Made by a program: the position numbers and the translations under genes. DNA of 64,000 nucleotides from Adiantum capillus-veneris (Eukaryota > Streptophyta > Polypodiopsida > Polypodiales > Pteridaceae): contig CM043959.1 in assembly GCA_014529385.2 (NCBI GenBank), positions 65,735,253 to 65,799,252 on the forward strand. Reading direction: 5' to 3'. How positions within the stretch are numbered: the stretch's first letter is position 1; every line of letters starts with the position of its first letter. Positions 36,007 to 47,172 of the stretch are shown piece by piece. A model generated the notes under the pieces. The model was not told the DNA's origin. It made no database searches and was given only the letters and a program-made list of their open reading frames with translations.

Positions 36007-36285
36007 TTAACAATGACAACTTATCTCTTTCTCATTACCACAAGAGTACAGGCCTAGTCCACACACAAAATAGTGGCCCCAGAAAACATTCTTCACCATG
36101 CTTCTACACCCACACACACCCCCCCCCCACCCCCCAAATTTGGGTTCTCCTAGAAATGTTTCAGTGGAGGACACTCGGGAGAATTCAATAGCTCCATATT
36201 TCAAGGATTCACCATTCCAGCACAAAACTGGCAGATAAAGGTCAACATATGGGTCCGGTCCTGCTGGCAACATCTCAGTTGGCAA
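36007..36285 (-). CDS. Unrecognised minus-strand ORF, 92 codons
   Basis: From ATG at 36285 (MPTEMLPAGPDPYVDLYLPV) through ESLKYGAIEFS. The first 40 codons look protein-like and the reading stays open upstream to about 36345 (KCAFKRSSIRQAKGIRWPVV). The C-terminal half translates a C-rich simple tract (GGWGGGVCG) and is probably not coding. It lies downstream of the CPBP exon on the same strand. Function unknown. Confidence 0.25.
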   Translation of the reverse strand: MPTEMLPAGPDPYVDLYLPVLCWNGESLKYGAIEFSRVSSTETFLGEPKFGGWGGGVCGCRSMVKNVFWGHYFVCGLGLYSCGNEKEISCHC

Positions 36286-36344
36286 GACTACGGGCCAACG
36301 GATGCCTTTTGCTTGTCGAATGCTGCTTCTCTTGAAAGCACACT

Positions 36345-36599
36345 TCAGAGGCTTGTGAGATGTGTCTTTGTTAACAGATTTAAAACTTCAGCTTGTATGG
36401 CCCTCTGCATGCTCCTTGCTGAGTGAATGTACAAAGATGGAATCATAACCACCTGGCCAATAATTACTCTACCCAGCAAGTAGAACGAAAGAGGCCCCAC
36501 CATCTCTTTCATTTTTAAAGTAGTTTGCGCCAGGTTTACCAGTCTGCAATATCTCACCCAATGTGCCCATCCCTGGGGAGAAACTTGGGTGGCAGACAT
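36345..36599 (-). CDS. Unrecognised minus-strand ORF, 84 codons
   Basis: Starts MSATQVSPQGWAHWVRY. A TTTCTCCCCAG acceptor-like site near 36570 precedes an alternative frame, GEILQTGKPGANYFKNERDG, which stops at about 36477. No family is recognised. It could be an exon of an unknown gene or 3' untranslated sequence of the CPBP remnant. Confidence 0.2.
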   Translation of the reverse strand: MSATQVSPQGWAHWVRYCRLVNLAQTTLKMKEMVGPLSFYLLGRVIIGQVVMIPSLYIHSARSMQRAIQAEVLNLLTKTHLTSL

Positions 36600-36766
36600 G
36601 CAAAATCAGAGTGCTCTTTACTTAATTATGAAAACACATATGCCCCTTATACCACTGACAGAACTCGGTCATGATACAAAGCAGAAACTTTTACAAGGTC
36701 GACGATAAGCTACCGCTGAACGCACAATATTTACAAACCACTTGAACCTTCAACGTTGCCTTTTCC

Positions 36767-36911
36767 TTAGCTGGAAGGTGAATTGCCTGTCTGCCTTAAT
36801 CTCCATATCGTCGCTCCAATAAGATTATTTGCTGAATGTGCCACCATTGGGACCAGTATATTGCCAGTAGCCACACATGCAAGCCCATACAGAATTCCAA
36901 CAAAGGACGCC
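36767..36911 (-). CDS. C-terminal exon of a CPBP (CAAX-type) intramembrane protease-like gene
   Basis: On the minus strand an acceptor CTTCATGTGCAG precedes ASFVGILYGLACVATGNILV, then PMVAHSANNLIGATIW and a stop at 36767-36769 (47 codons plus one split base). A small-residue helix followed by TGN-x3-P-x2-aH-x3-N matches the last conserved motif of the CPBP/Abi family. There a histidine and an asparagine contribute to the active site in the membrane; plant members are mostly plastid or endomembrane proteins. The glutamate motif EExxxR expected one or two exons upstream (higher coordinates) was looked for between 36912 and 39300 and not found. This may be an isolated exon or pseudogene fragment, or the rest may be very diverged. 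Confidence 0.6.
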
Positions 36912-38600
36912 CTGCACATGAAGCAGATGTACATGTCAAATCACGCCCCTGTGCTCATTTATAGTACATTCTAGACTAAATAGACCAAAGAAAAAAGAAG
37001 AATGTTTTGGCCGTAATACATATGGCAAAATGAATCCAAGAAAAGCCTGACTTTACCTCTAAAGGAAGTCAAGTTGTCCACAAGACAATATAACCATCAC
37101 CTCTGTTATGCCTATTTTTGTCTAAATACTAAGGCATTCCCACCAACATCAGCAGCATCCAATTGTGGCTGTAGAAGTACGTATCCACATATCCTCCCAA
37201 CTTTTTTTTAATTGGTGAAACGAAGTTTGTATTGACTACAATAGCGTACGTCGTACAAGACAGAGCAACCCAAAATGGTTGGAGCCATGTAAGAAGGCAA
37301 GAGACAATCATAAAAAACCTCAAATCGCTGAAATGAAATGTCTCCCGAATGGAAACAATCACAAAGAGACTAAAGGAGCTGAGTACAAGAGTATGAGCAC
37401 AAAGAATGCTGCCATGACGAAAAAGCTGCTGAAGATGGTTGCGCGCATGACAAATAGCCCAAAGAGCTCAAAACTGCACCCGAGTTTGAAGAAAACATAC
37501 TTGGGCTCAATCTTCCAGAAAAGTTGACCAAGATTGTCGATATGCTCTGAGTAAAACCATCCCATGACGCATCCAGGACTGTCAGATACCTGTTCTAGAT
37601 GCTTTAGTGACCCGTTTGATGCTTATCTGATGTGACGCATCAGAAGAATGCGTTCCAGGTGGCCTAGCAGATATTCTCTATCACAGTGCTGTAGTCATTA
37701 CTTTTGGAATGACACAACAGAGCATCAGTCCGAGGATGGCTAAAGGAATATTCTGCCTATGATGTTATATGTCATACCCTCATGATGAATCCAGAATATT
37801 CCCTTCATTTCATTGATCAACTACCTTCATCTAACACTTCTAATGCACACAGATTTCCATTAACTATACAGGAATAGTCAATTTAGCAACCTCATGATTT
37901 GCAAAGCTATGGATACATACAACTGCTTGCAATGTACCCAGTTAGCTCTATGTCTTGTGAAAAATCAAGGCCTCCAAAAAAATCTGTAGCAATTAAATGC
38001 GCTGAAAATACGACGGATTCAATAATAAGTATGGGTCGCTTATTATGTTAATGCATGTCTCATAACATGCTGCCAAATCTTTAGCATTCTATTCTGCAAA
38101 AAGAGGCAGCATGATGCTCACTTGCAGGCCCTAGAATATCAGCATTTCTCTGATCTTGACTAAATACCTTCGTCAGATGTGCCTCAATGCGAAGTTATCC
38201 TACCTCCTCAGCTTTCCTCTGGCCGAGATTGGAACTTGCTCTTCTAGCTTTAATCCATCCCTCTTCAACATTTGGATTTGCATTAAAAAAAAGGAGCAGC
38301 ATGATCCTCCATACCAAAAACAGCTTAGTTCTCATTGACAACAGTTCAGTAACACCACGTTCTTGAAGGATTGTGTCACAAGTTAATTGTCACATGCACA
38401 GCTAGCTCTTTATGCCATGTGAACTTGTTGCACCTACTTCAGAGCTTGGTAAGTGTAAGAAAGTCTATGGGATGTCCCGAAACCTTGTGAGCTCATTCAG
38501 AGGACCTATGTGCCCAGAATAGTCCATGCATTTTTGAGCTTCCAAAAATGCATAACCCTTTTGCATACATTGATCACACTACGGTTAGGGAAGTCAGTTT
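36912..38600. other. No gene recognised; possible introns of the CPBP-like gene
   Basis: Minus-strand ORF 37359-37565 is strongly hydrophobic (VMRATIFSSFFVMAAFFVLI) but lacks a recognised motif. A short minus-strand stretch near 38215-38280 reads NVEEGWIKARRASSNLGQRK and ends at GAG/GTAGGA, resembling a donor site. Neither can be assigned. Confidence 0.35.
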
Positions 38601-38625
38601 TGCTATGGCCAAATATATAAGAGCC

Positions 38626-38991
38626 TTATCCAGAGTGATTGCAAGTCAGGGAGCCCTCAAGCGAAGGGAAGACTCCTAGCACATGCCAACTGGAGCCCCC
38701 CTGATCCATGTGTCTGCTGATCCACATTGGTTGCAGACCTGCCTCAGTGGCAGGGCCCAACCCCCAGCCCCCACGAGCGTTTTGGGCAGACCCCTGACAG
38801 GCACCCACTAGAGCAGCCATAGGCTTTGCCATTTTGCACCTTTTAGACAGCAAGTCAAGAGCGCTGAGTGCAGCCAGTTCTCGCCAAAAATGGTGGCTGG
38901 ACAGCCCAGGAAACCTAGATCCATCATTCCTGAGAAGATAGCAGGCCAAGGAAGACCATTGTCTCAGGAACTTAAGTGGAGGAGCAAGCAT
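38626..38991 (-). CDS. Unrecognised minus-strand ORF, 121 codons
   Basis: Reads MLAPPLKFLRQWSSLACYLL at the start and is open upstream to an AG near 39013. The middle includes HHFWRELAALSALDLLSK. There is no recognised domain. Its length and leucine-rich, basic character could fit an N-terminal exon of a plastid-targeted protein on the same strand as the CPBP-like exon, but that is speculation. Confidence 0.25.
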   Translation of the reverse strand: MLAPPLKFLRQWSSLACYLLRNDGSRFPGLSSHHFWRELAALSALDLLSKRCKMAKPMAALVGACQGSAQNARGGWGLGPATEAGLQPMWISRHMDQGGSSWHVLGVFPSLEGSLTCNHSG

Positions 38992-39000
38992 TGCACAAGC

Positions 39001-39988
39001 ATCAAGGATGGCCCTTTTACATTTATCATTTCACAATAAGGAGAAAATAGTACTCCAAAAACAGGATAGGGAACCAAGTGCCCTTGAGAGGGTTAGTTGG
39101 GACCGCATCAGTGTGTCAGTGCATCTCCATCTGTCAAGGGCAATGGATTACACTAATCAGAGATGCCTTGGGCTTTTCTTGCTACAATTATGCGCTATCC
39201 AACATCAAGGTGGAACCATACAGTACGTATTTGGTCTGTCAGGTACGTAGTCCTGAATAGATTGAGGTGTAAGGTACACAAAAATACACACCATTGGTAA
39301 GAAGCCTTTAAAAAAAAAAAGGAAAAAAATAGGAATTTCACAATAGAAACCTACAAACATAGAAACTATCACTCTATATAGCTAAAAGGAGAGACCTACC
39401 TGCCCCAAACATCAATCAAGTAACTTGCCACTTGCAACTTCTACGCTGACGATTGCACAATGCCTATTACAATGTACACGTACTCCAAACACAATAGTTG
39501 TGACCTGTATGATGATTTGATCTCACAGTTCAATACCACAAAGTGACATTTGATCAATGCTCATTGCCAAGACTACATACGAAACCCTAAATGCCCTCTC
39601 TGCAATACCTGCACTCTCTGCAGGGACTCTCTAACTATGCTGAAGATTAAACCCAGCTTCAATCTTTGGTAGAAGGGCTAAAAGAACTCTTGCCCCACTT
39701 AAACAAGCTCATGTAGACAGCTGGGCTCGAATTTTTATGAAAAAAATTGTATGAGATGCATTTCTGTCGTTTGACTTTTGTGGGCCTACGGCTGACATGT
39801 AGCCTCGAATAGAAAGCATCTGTCTCTGATCTCATGCCAATTGTATCTACATAAATCTCTTTTCTTCAACAAGACACTTAGAAGATATTATAACTGAATG
39901 GTCGCTTGAATGGATGATGCGCTAGGTGATTGTCATATAAAAGGGAAGTTTGGGGTCAATCATTTCCAACGTATGGAAGGAGGCTATT
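39001..39988. other. No gene recognised
   Basis: A-rich run at 39310-39332. The end, GGAAGGAGGCTATT just before LTR-C, may be a degraded polypurine tract. Confidence 0.45.
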
Positions 39989-40740
39989 TGTCACAAACTG
40001 CTAACGTGTCAAGCCACTGAAGAACGGAACCAACTTGTAGCTCCCGGTCGAGGAGCCTAGGAGTAGCAGAAGAAGTTTTACCAACTTGCAAAGTCTTGCC
40101 GAGTGGCCTATGTTTGAAGAGGAGTTCCCACCAACTTATGGGACCCCATCCGATGGGGACCAGAGGACCTAAAGACGTTAAAGTAAAGTCGACACACACG
40201 CGCGCGCGTAAAGACCTGATGACGTGGCACCTGTACGGGTGCCCACATTTTGCAATGACCTGCTGACGTGGCAGCCTGTACGAAATTCCACGTTTCATGC
40301 TGACTATGCTGATGTGGTAGCCTGTACAGATTTCCGTGATTTACGTTGGGTAGTTATCAATGCCAGCTTTGAGGCCATATGCTTTTGAGTTTGATGCTTT
40401 TCATGTAACTGCTTTTCATAGGCCAAGGGCCTTTAAATATGTGCAGAGGGCTCAATCTCTAGCATGCTTCTACATGAAGGTGCAGGGATTGGAGTACCCG
40501 CGTTGTACTGAGTTCAAGCAATATAAAGAAATAACGAAAGGGTCGCCAATGTTTGGGGGCAGTGCTCTCTCGGGGTGGAATTCCACCACTCCCAGTCTGT
40601 GTCGTGCATCTCTTTCAGTTCAATTGTTATTTGAAGTGCTTAAAGTTGTTCAATCTGTTCTTTTCCGTCGGCACGTGGTGCCCGTCCTATGACACTATTA
40701 CTAGAGTTTTGGAGTCTTCGGCGCGCATGCGCCCCCTCTC
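39989..40740 (+). repeat. LTR-C, Gypsy-type LTR related to Gypsy-A and Gypsy-B
   Basis: Starts TGTCACAAACTGCTAACGTG, matching the start of the Gypsy-A LTR (TGTCACAAACCGGTGACGTA). It continues with repeated CTGACGTGGCA...TGTACG modules, a GCTTTTGAG(T)TTGATGCTTTT stretch and CGAAAGGGTCGCCAATGTTTGGGG, all shared with the other two LTRs. The 3' end fades near 40740 into a (CT)n/poly-C tract. Confidence 0.75.
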
Positions 40741-40747
40741 TCTCTCA

Positions 40748-40772
40748 CCCCCCCCCCCCCCCCAAAAAAAAA
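40748..40772. repeat. Poly-C/poly-A junction tract
   Basis: C16 followed by A9, exactly between the two tail-to-tail LTRs. Confidence 0.9.
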
Positions 40773-40828
40773 TGTAACAAGCGAGAAATCAATAGCAACA
40801 CAAACAGAAACTTCAAAATCACTAAACT

Positions 40829-40878
<50 letters not shown>

Positions 40879-41483
40879 ACACGGCACAGTGGAATTCCAC
40901 GCCTAGAAGTATTGGCCCCAAAGATTGGCGCCCCTTTCGTATTTCTTTATCATTAATCATTGCAAAGTACAACTCCCGAGGGACCTCTGCTCTCAAACTC
41001 TACGTCCAGATGCTCTGCAGAGTGAGGCCCCAAGGGCTCTTTTATTCGTACAAGGGATGCTCAAAAGCAGAGCCCCAAAAGCATTGTATCAAAAGCATTG
41101 CAAACCCAAAAGCATCTACTTCGAAAAGTTGCCAACGTGAATCGCGGAAATCCGTACAGCCTGCCATGTGACACAGTCAACGCAAAGCGCGGAATTCCCG
41201 TATAGCCTGCCATGTCAGCATCCATACGATCTACCACGTCAGCATGTCAACGCAATTTCCGGAACCCTCTTTCAGAGTGCAAGCTTTTGGTCTTTAGGGC
41301 TTTAGGCCCCTCGGCCGAGGTACCATAAGTTGGTACAACTTTGAGCTTCAAGTTCTTTAATTTAGGCCTCTCGCCTAGGCTCTGTAATTCGGCAAGACTT
41401 TATATGCATCTTTCACTAGAGGTTGGGCCTCCCTCTGTCCGGAGTGCGTCCAGTCGGCCATGCCATGTCATAACTTCGTGATA
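40773..41483 (-). repeat. Gypsy-B 3' LTR
   Basis: Minus-strand reading TATCACGAAGTTATGACATGG...CTCGCTTGTTACA, 711 bp. It shares TGCTGACGTGG, GGGGCTCTGCTTTTGAGCATCCC, AGAGCATCTGGACG and GGGGCGCCAATCTTTGGGG with the Gypsy-A LTR. The leading TG has become TA. A (GA)n tract at 40832-40875 lies near its 3' end, and an alternating purine-pyrimidine block is absent. It is tail-to-tail with LTR-C. Confidence 0.85.
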
Positions 41484-42322
41484 TACGCACCTCTGGAAAG
41501 AATTGTAATCGCCCCCGATTACACCTGCAAAATCAAACATGAGCTAGAAACCAGTTCAATAGACACTGACTCCAAGCACTGATGCACTAGACAACACATA
41601 TCTAGTACTTGCACAAAGACGACAGTCATTGAACATTCAGATCACATCACACAAAGTCCATGGAGATATTGGATCATGATCTATCGGCAACATGTTTAGC
41701 AATCACATCTAGATCTATCCAAGATCTGCACAGATATATATACCTTCATAAGTTCAGAATAGTCTCAACTCACGAATTATAAGAGGGAATAAAGCACTCC
41801 TAAAACTATAAACGCAAGGGACACAAGAAAAGAAAAGAAAAACAAAAACAAACAAACGAACGAACTAAATCACTTTGTTTGCTACAAAACAAAACTAGAT
41901 AAAACAAAACACTATCAACTCAAAAATGTTTTTAGAAAAGGCATGTATAAATAAGTTGACGCAACTTACTTGGCTTCAAACAAGAACTCAACTTTAAACA
42001 AAAAAAGAATAAGACATCGTAAAAACTTAATCCTAGAAATCAAACTTCACACAACAACTTCTAACGGAACACAGATGTCTCGATTGACTAATTGTTATTG
42101 CTATCATGTCCATCTCATCTGGAATCACAAGACCAAAATGCTGCAGTCATTTCGTCTTTCAATCATGCACTCAAACACTACTCACAGCAGAATACTATCA
42201 ACCCATCAATATCCCTAAAATCCAAAGTAAAATCAATGACTTTATTCCATCTGGGTAACCTGTGACAAAGCAGTGGAGTAACTCCCTCTTGTGCAATTCC
42301 GTCTGCACCAGATTCAACCCTT
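41484..42322 (-). other. Gypsy-B 3' untranslated region
   Basis: No ORF. Minus-strand GGTGTAATCGGGGGCGATTACAAT before the LTR matches GGCGTAATCGAGGGCGATTGCAAT before the Gypsy-A 3' LTR. GCACAAGAGGGAGTTACT near 42290 matches the Gypsy-A 3' region at 62858. Confidence 0.7.
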
Positions 42323-42812
42323 CTAATCTGCGGTAACTCTCGGAATAGTCGAAGCTAGACCGAAAGCCTCAAGGTAAAGTTCCAATATCTGAGAAGTGTC
42401 AGCTAGGTCCTCCTCCTCCATCCACTTCGCATCCAATGCCGGAGAGTTCTTGACTAAGTAAGAACCGTCGTTCACTTTACCTTTCACTTTCCTTTCCTGG
42501 TGAGCTAGTATCTGTTCCAAAACGAGTATCTCCTCGCTCTCTTCCACTTCAGGTTGCTCCTCAGGCTCCTTGTCAATTGGCACCTCACCTTCGAAAGGTT
42601 TCAAGAGATTCACATGAAAAGCATTGTGAATCTTCCAAGTATCTGGCACCTTCAGTCTGAAGGATACATCATTTATCTTCTCTTGAATCTGGAAACGACC
42701 ATATTACCGCATACTTAGCTTTGAAAAAAGTCGCTCCTATCCCTTTCTTTTCCTCTAGCGTGCCTTCTCAAACCATAAGAGCACCAAATCATCTTCCTTC
42801 AACTGCAAGTCG
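42323..42812 (-). pseudogene. Gypsy-B pol C-terminus (integrase tail)
   Basis: Minus-strand reading: LQLKEDDLVLLWFEKAR, a frame break near 42720, then a longer open piece from 42649 with TWKIHNAFHVNLLKPFEG. An acidic linker follows, then LDAKWMEEEDLADTSQIL...YLEAFGLA and a stop at 42323. This is the usual C-terminal region of plant Gypsy integrases, including the IHNVFHVSLLKP block and a degenerate chromodomain-like end (YLVK...W), used for binding LTR ends or chromatin. It is cut off at 42812 by Copia-4. Confidence 0.88.
42808..42812. other. Copia-4 target-site duplication, left copy
   Basis: AGTCG immediately left of the outermost Copia-4 LTR (TGATGAGC...). The identical pentamer lies at 48987-48991. 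Confidence 0.88.
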
Positions 42813-42917
42813 TGATGAGCACACAGCGGTGTGTGCAAGTGATAGAGCACGCGAAGATGTGCAGGCCTTGAGGCTTGAAGCGGAGACACTGTGCTGCAGA
42901 AGGGAAGCGCTAGCAGA

Positions 42918-42975
<58 letters not shown>

Positions 42976-43124
42976 CACGTTTTTGGGGAAAACTCAATAA
43001 GTGAGTTTTGGGTTTTCCCACTTTTATTATAAGTGACCTCTAAAAAATGTGTCCAGGTTCAATATGAACCTGGACAAAGTATAAAAATGTACAAAAAGGG
43101 CTTATTTAAGCCTTTAACCCAACA
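42813..43124 (-). repeat. Copia-4 terminal 3' LTR
   Basis: 312 bp. On the plus strand it runs from TGATGAGCACACAGCGG to TTTAACCCAACA. It is longer than the other two because of a (GA)n expansion at about 42923-42973. Confidence 0.92.
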
Positions 43125-43159
43125 ACCTCCCACTTAAAGGCATAAATGATGCCTTTAAG

Positions 43160-43815
43160 TTAACCAACTCCCACCAGCTGTATGCAATGCTCATGTTGAG
43201 CCTTAGCAAGACTCTTGGTGAGAACATCTGCAGGGTTATCCTGTGTATGGATCTTAGTCAAGCTGACTAGACCATCCTCCAATACCTGTCGTATGAAGTG
43301 GTACCGCACATCTATGTGTTTGGTACGTGCATGAAACATGGCATTTTTGGCTAAATAGACAGCACTCTGGCTATCACAACCCAACACGGGTGTATGAGTA
43401 GACATGCCAAGTTCTTTTGCAAGTCTGCCCAACCAAATGGCCTCTTTTGAAGCCTCTGTGGCTGAAATATATTTAGCCTCAGTAGTACTCAATGCCACAA
43501 TTTTCTGTAACCTAGAACACCAAGAGACTACACCACCAGCAATGGCAAATACATATCCGCTGATAGATTTCCTGGTATCCATGTCACCTGCCATGTCTGC
43601 ATCACAATATCCCTACAACTTTAAGTCACTTTTGCCATAACAGATACACTTTGATTGTGTACCTTTCAAATATCTCAGAATGCATTTGACAGCTTCCCAA
43701 TGCGCTTTGCCAAGATTCCACATGTATCGACTAACAACTCCCACTGCATAAGCAATGTCGGGACGAGTGGCAACCATAGCATACATAAGAGAACCACAAG
43801 CTGATGCATAAGGGA
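43160..43815 (-). pseudogene. Copia-4 truncated second copy: end of RT and RNase H
   Basis: Minus-strand reading starts abruptly at the middle LTR with a stretch equal to SLMYAMVAT in the main copy. It continues through YLKGTQSKCICYGKSD, an in-frame TAG before [10 protein letters not shown], then RNase H with [10 protein letters not shown] and CDSQSAVYL, and ends ...QLVGVG at 43160. The catalytic glutamate block reads EAKY instead of EAEY. Unlike the main copy it keeps RQVLEDGL, where the main copy has a stop. Confidence 0.9.
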
Positions 43816-44093
43816 TGTTGAGCGCGCGGCGGTGTGTGCAAGTGAAAGAGCACGCGAGGAAGTGCAGTGTGTGTGCAGAGAGGGGTGGCGAAAGCCAGCA
43901 GGAGAGGAAGCGCTAGTAGAACGATGAGGGAGAGAGAGAGAGCTCACGTTTTTGGGGAAAACTCAATAAGTGAGTTTTGGGTTTTCCCACTTTTATTATA
44001 AGTGACCTTCAAAAAATGTGTCCAGGTTCATATTGAACCTGGACAAAGTATAAAAATGTACAAAAAGGGGTTATTTAGGCCTTTAACCCAACA
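43816..44093 (-). repeat. Copia-4 middle LTR
   Basis: 278 bp. On the plus strand it runs from TGTTGAGCGCGCGGCGG to TTTAACCCAACA. Its inner end abuts the polypurine tract (plus-strand ACCTCCCACTT) of the main copy. Its outer end joins the truncated copy without any target duplication. Confidence 0.92.
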
Positions 44094-44128
44094 ACCTCCC
44101 ACTTAAAGGCATAAATGACGCCTTTAAG

Positions 44129-46120
44129 TTAACCAACTCCCACCAGCTGTATGTAATGCTCATGTTGAGCCTTAGCAAGACTCTTGGTGAGAACATCTGC
44201 AGGGTTATCCTGTGTGTGAATCTTAGTCAAGGTGACTAGACCATCCTCCAATACCTATCCTATGAAGTGGTATCGCACATCAATGTGCTTTGTCCGTGCG
44301 TGAAACATGGCATTCTTGGCCAAATAGACAGCACTTTGGCTATCACATCCCAAGACAGGAGTATTAGCAGGCATACCAAGCTCTTTGACAAGTCTGCCCA
44401 ACCATATGGCCTCTTTAGAAGCCTCAGTGGCTGAAATATATTCAGCCTCAGTAGTACTCAATGCCACAATTTTCTGCAGTCGTGAACACCAAGAGACAGC
44501 ACCACCAGCAATAGCAAACACATAGCCACTAGTGGACTTCCTGGTATCCAAGTCACCTGCCATGTCTGCATCACAATATCCTTGCAACTTTAAGTCACTT
44601 TTGCCATAACAGATACACTTTGATTGTGTACCTTTCAAATATCTCAGAATGCATTTGACAGCTTCCCAATGCGCTTTGCCAAGATTCGACATGTATCGAC
44701 TAACAGCTCCCACTGCATAAGCAATGTCGAGATGAGTGGCAACCATAGCATACATAAGAGAACCACAAGCTGATGCATAAGGGATTCCCTTCATTGCTTT
44801 CAATGTTACCTCATCCTTTGGGCAATCTGCTTTACTAAACTTAGTGTATGGAGGTAAAGGTACTCCAAGAGGCTTAGCATCAGCCATATTAAACCTATCA
44901 AGTACTTTTGCAATGTACCTTTCTTGAGATAAAAACAGCAATTTCAGCTTTCTATCTCTTTTAATACGCATGCCCAAAATATGCTCTGCATCACCCAAAT
45001 CCTTCATAGCAAATGTTGAATTTAGCTTACATTTCAGAGCATCAAGACTAGTCTTATGTTTTCCGGCAAGCAGCATGTCATCAACATAGAGAACAAGTAT
45101 GATGGGACTACCATCTTCATCCCTTTTTGTATACAAACAATGATCTGCATGGCTGCGTTTAAAGCCTTGAGACAGCATAAAAGTGTCAAACTTCTTATAC
45201 CACTGCCGTGATGATTGTCTCAAACCATACAAAGCCCTTTTCAGTTTGCATACAAGTTCCTCACATGTAGGAACTAAAAAACCTTCAGGTTGTTTCATGT
45301 ATATGTCCTCTTCAATGTCACCGTGCAAAAACGTTGTCTTTACATCCATTTGATTCAATTCCAAATCAAGCACCGCAACGAGAGCAAAAAGGACACGTAA
45401 AGTTGTAAGCTTTACAACGGGAGAAAAGATTTCTTGAAAATCAATTCCTTCTTTCTGTGCATATCCTTTTGCAACCAATCTTGCCTTGTACTTGGGTTTT
45501 TCATCCACAATCTTAATCTTGTATACCCATTTGTTAGGAAGAGCCTTTCTCCCTTTAGGCAATAGCACAAGATCCCAAGTATCATTTGCATACAAGGATT
45601 TCATTTCCTCTTGCATTGCAAGCTCCCACTTACTGCTTGACTCACATGTCTTTGCCTCTTTATACGTAAGAGGCTCTCCCTCATCTGTCAACATAACATG
45701 ATGCAAAGAGGGCTCAAAGCGCTGTATCAACCTTCTGACATGAGTAGACCTGCATACCCAATGATCTACATTCTCAGGCACAGGTTCTACATCAGGAGGC
45801 AACTCATTTTCAACATGCTCATGCTGCTGAAAATTATCTTCAGCCATGACAGGTGGCTGTCCATCTTCATTTGGAGCATCTAAATCATGTCCTACCTCTT
45901 CTGGCTCAAGGTTAGCCGGCTGATTATCAATTTCAACTTGCGGTAATGCATCCTGAGGCTCTTTTTCAACATCAATAGGTGACAAGAGAGGCTGAAATTT
46001 GACCGATTTCTTCTCAATTTCAAAAGATGTAGCATTTTTCAGCAATTTAGCCTCATTGAACACTACATCTCGGCTGCGTACTACTCTCTTAAACTGAGGC
46101 AACCATATCCTGTAGCCCAT
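44129..46120 (-). pseudogene. Copia-4 reverse transcriptase-RNase H
   Basis: A 621-codon open stretch (46120-44255). It includes an acidic linker (about residues 30-120), LYANDTWDLVLLPKGRKALP, KARLVAKGYAQKEG, MDVKTTFLHGD, ALYGLRQSSRQWY and the catalytic LVLYVDDMLLAG. RNase H follows with [22 protein letters not shown] and CDSQSAVYL, so D, E and D are all present. It stops at 44255 (HFIG then TAG) where the truncated copy continues RQVLEDGL. The last ~40 codons to the TAA at 44129 remain readable. This is the best preserved RT in the window, for copying element RNA in virus-like particles. It belongs to a different Copia family from Copia-1 to Copia-3. Confidence 0.93.
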
Positions 46121-46121
46121 T

Positions 46122-47172
46122 TCACCCTCTTCCCCATAACCTAGGAAGAGTCCTTGGATGGACTTGGCATCTAGCTGTCCTCAAGTCATTACGAACATGG
46201 ACAAAAGCCTCGCAGCCAAACACTCTCAAATGATCATAAGAGGCAGGTTTGCCAGACCAAACCTCCTCTGGAATGTCGTTTTTTAGCGTACTGTTAGGAG
46301 AGCGATTGCATACATGAACTGCAGTTTTCAAAGCCTCTCCCCAAAACCCATGAGGGAGATTAGCCGTGGACAACATGCAACGCACTCTCTCACATAAAGT
46401 ACGGTTATACCTCCCAGCCACACCATTAGAAGATGGATTATAAGGGACTGTCAACTCCCTTTTAATCCCATATTGTTCGCAATAACGCTGAAATTCAGCA
46501 AACGTGTACTCCCCCCCCATTGTCAGATCTCAGACATTTAAGCTTACTCCCCTTTTGCGTGGTCACAAAAGCATGAAACCTCTTAAATGCATTAAATGTC
46601 TCACTCTTATTCTTTAACAAATATGCCCAGCCTTTCCTAGTGCAATCATCAATGAATGTAACAAAGTATGATGCACCACCAAAAGACTTAACAGGCATTG
46701 AACATACATCGGAGTGAATTAAATCAAGAGCATTAGCTTTGCGCGAGACACCAGAATAATAAGAAGACTTCTTTTGTTTACCATAAAAACAGTCATTACA
46801 AAAATCTAACTTGGTGCCCTTTACATCAACCCTCTTCAAAGAGGAGAGCACATCAAGTCCCTTCTGGCTCATATGGCCAAGTCTTTTGTGCCACAAGTCC
46901 AAATGAGAAGCAACTTCGGCCACTGCAAGAAACTTGCCAGGCAAAGCTTTGCCATGTAAATAGTACAATGTACCACTCTTGCATCCCTTGACAATCAGCA
47001 TTGATCCCTTAAGCAACTTCCATGAACCCCCAGCAAAAATGGTTGTATAACCCTGTGCATCCATCTGGCCAACAGACGATAGTAAACCTTGCCATACTTG
47101 CCTGCATGATAAGAAGCAAAACACTCCACAGATGGAGTCACATGAAATGAGGCACCCGAGTCTACTATCCAA
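46122..47172 (-). pseudogene. Copia-4 integrase
   Basis: GAG-pre-integrase and zinc domain: GTLYYLHGKAL, then HLDLWHKRLGHMSQKGL with CNDCFYGKQ (HHCC intact). The catalytic core has LIHSDVC (first D), TFIDDCTRKGW and LRSDNGG (second D). A one-base shift in a C run near 46510 breaks the frame. The next piece (46520-46122) holds KRELTVPYNPSSNGVAGRYN. The block normally read NGVAER, which carries the catalytic glutamate, is NGVAGR here (codon GGG), so the enzyme would be dead even without the frameshift. A second shift near 46121 separates it from the RT frame. Confidence 0.92.

Noticed and set aside
42813-44093. A second, independent Copia insertion nested beside Copia-4
   Set aside because: No target duplication flanks the middle LTR. 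The only matching duplication spans the whole compound element.
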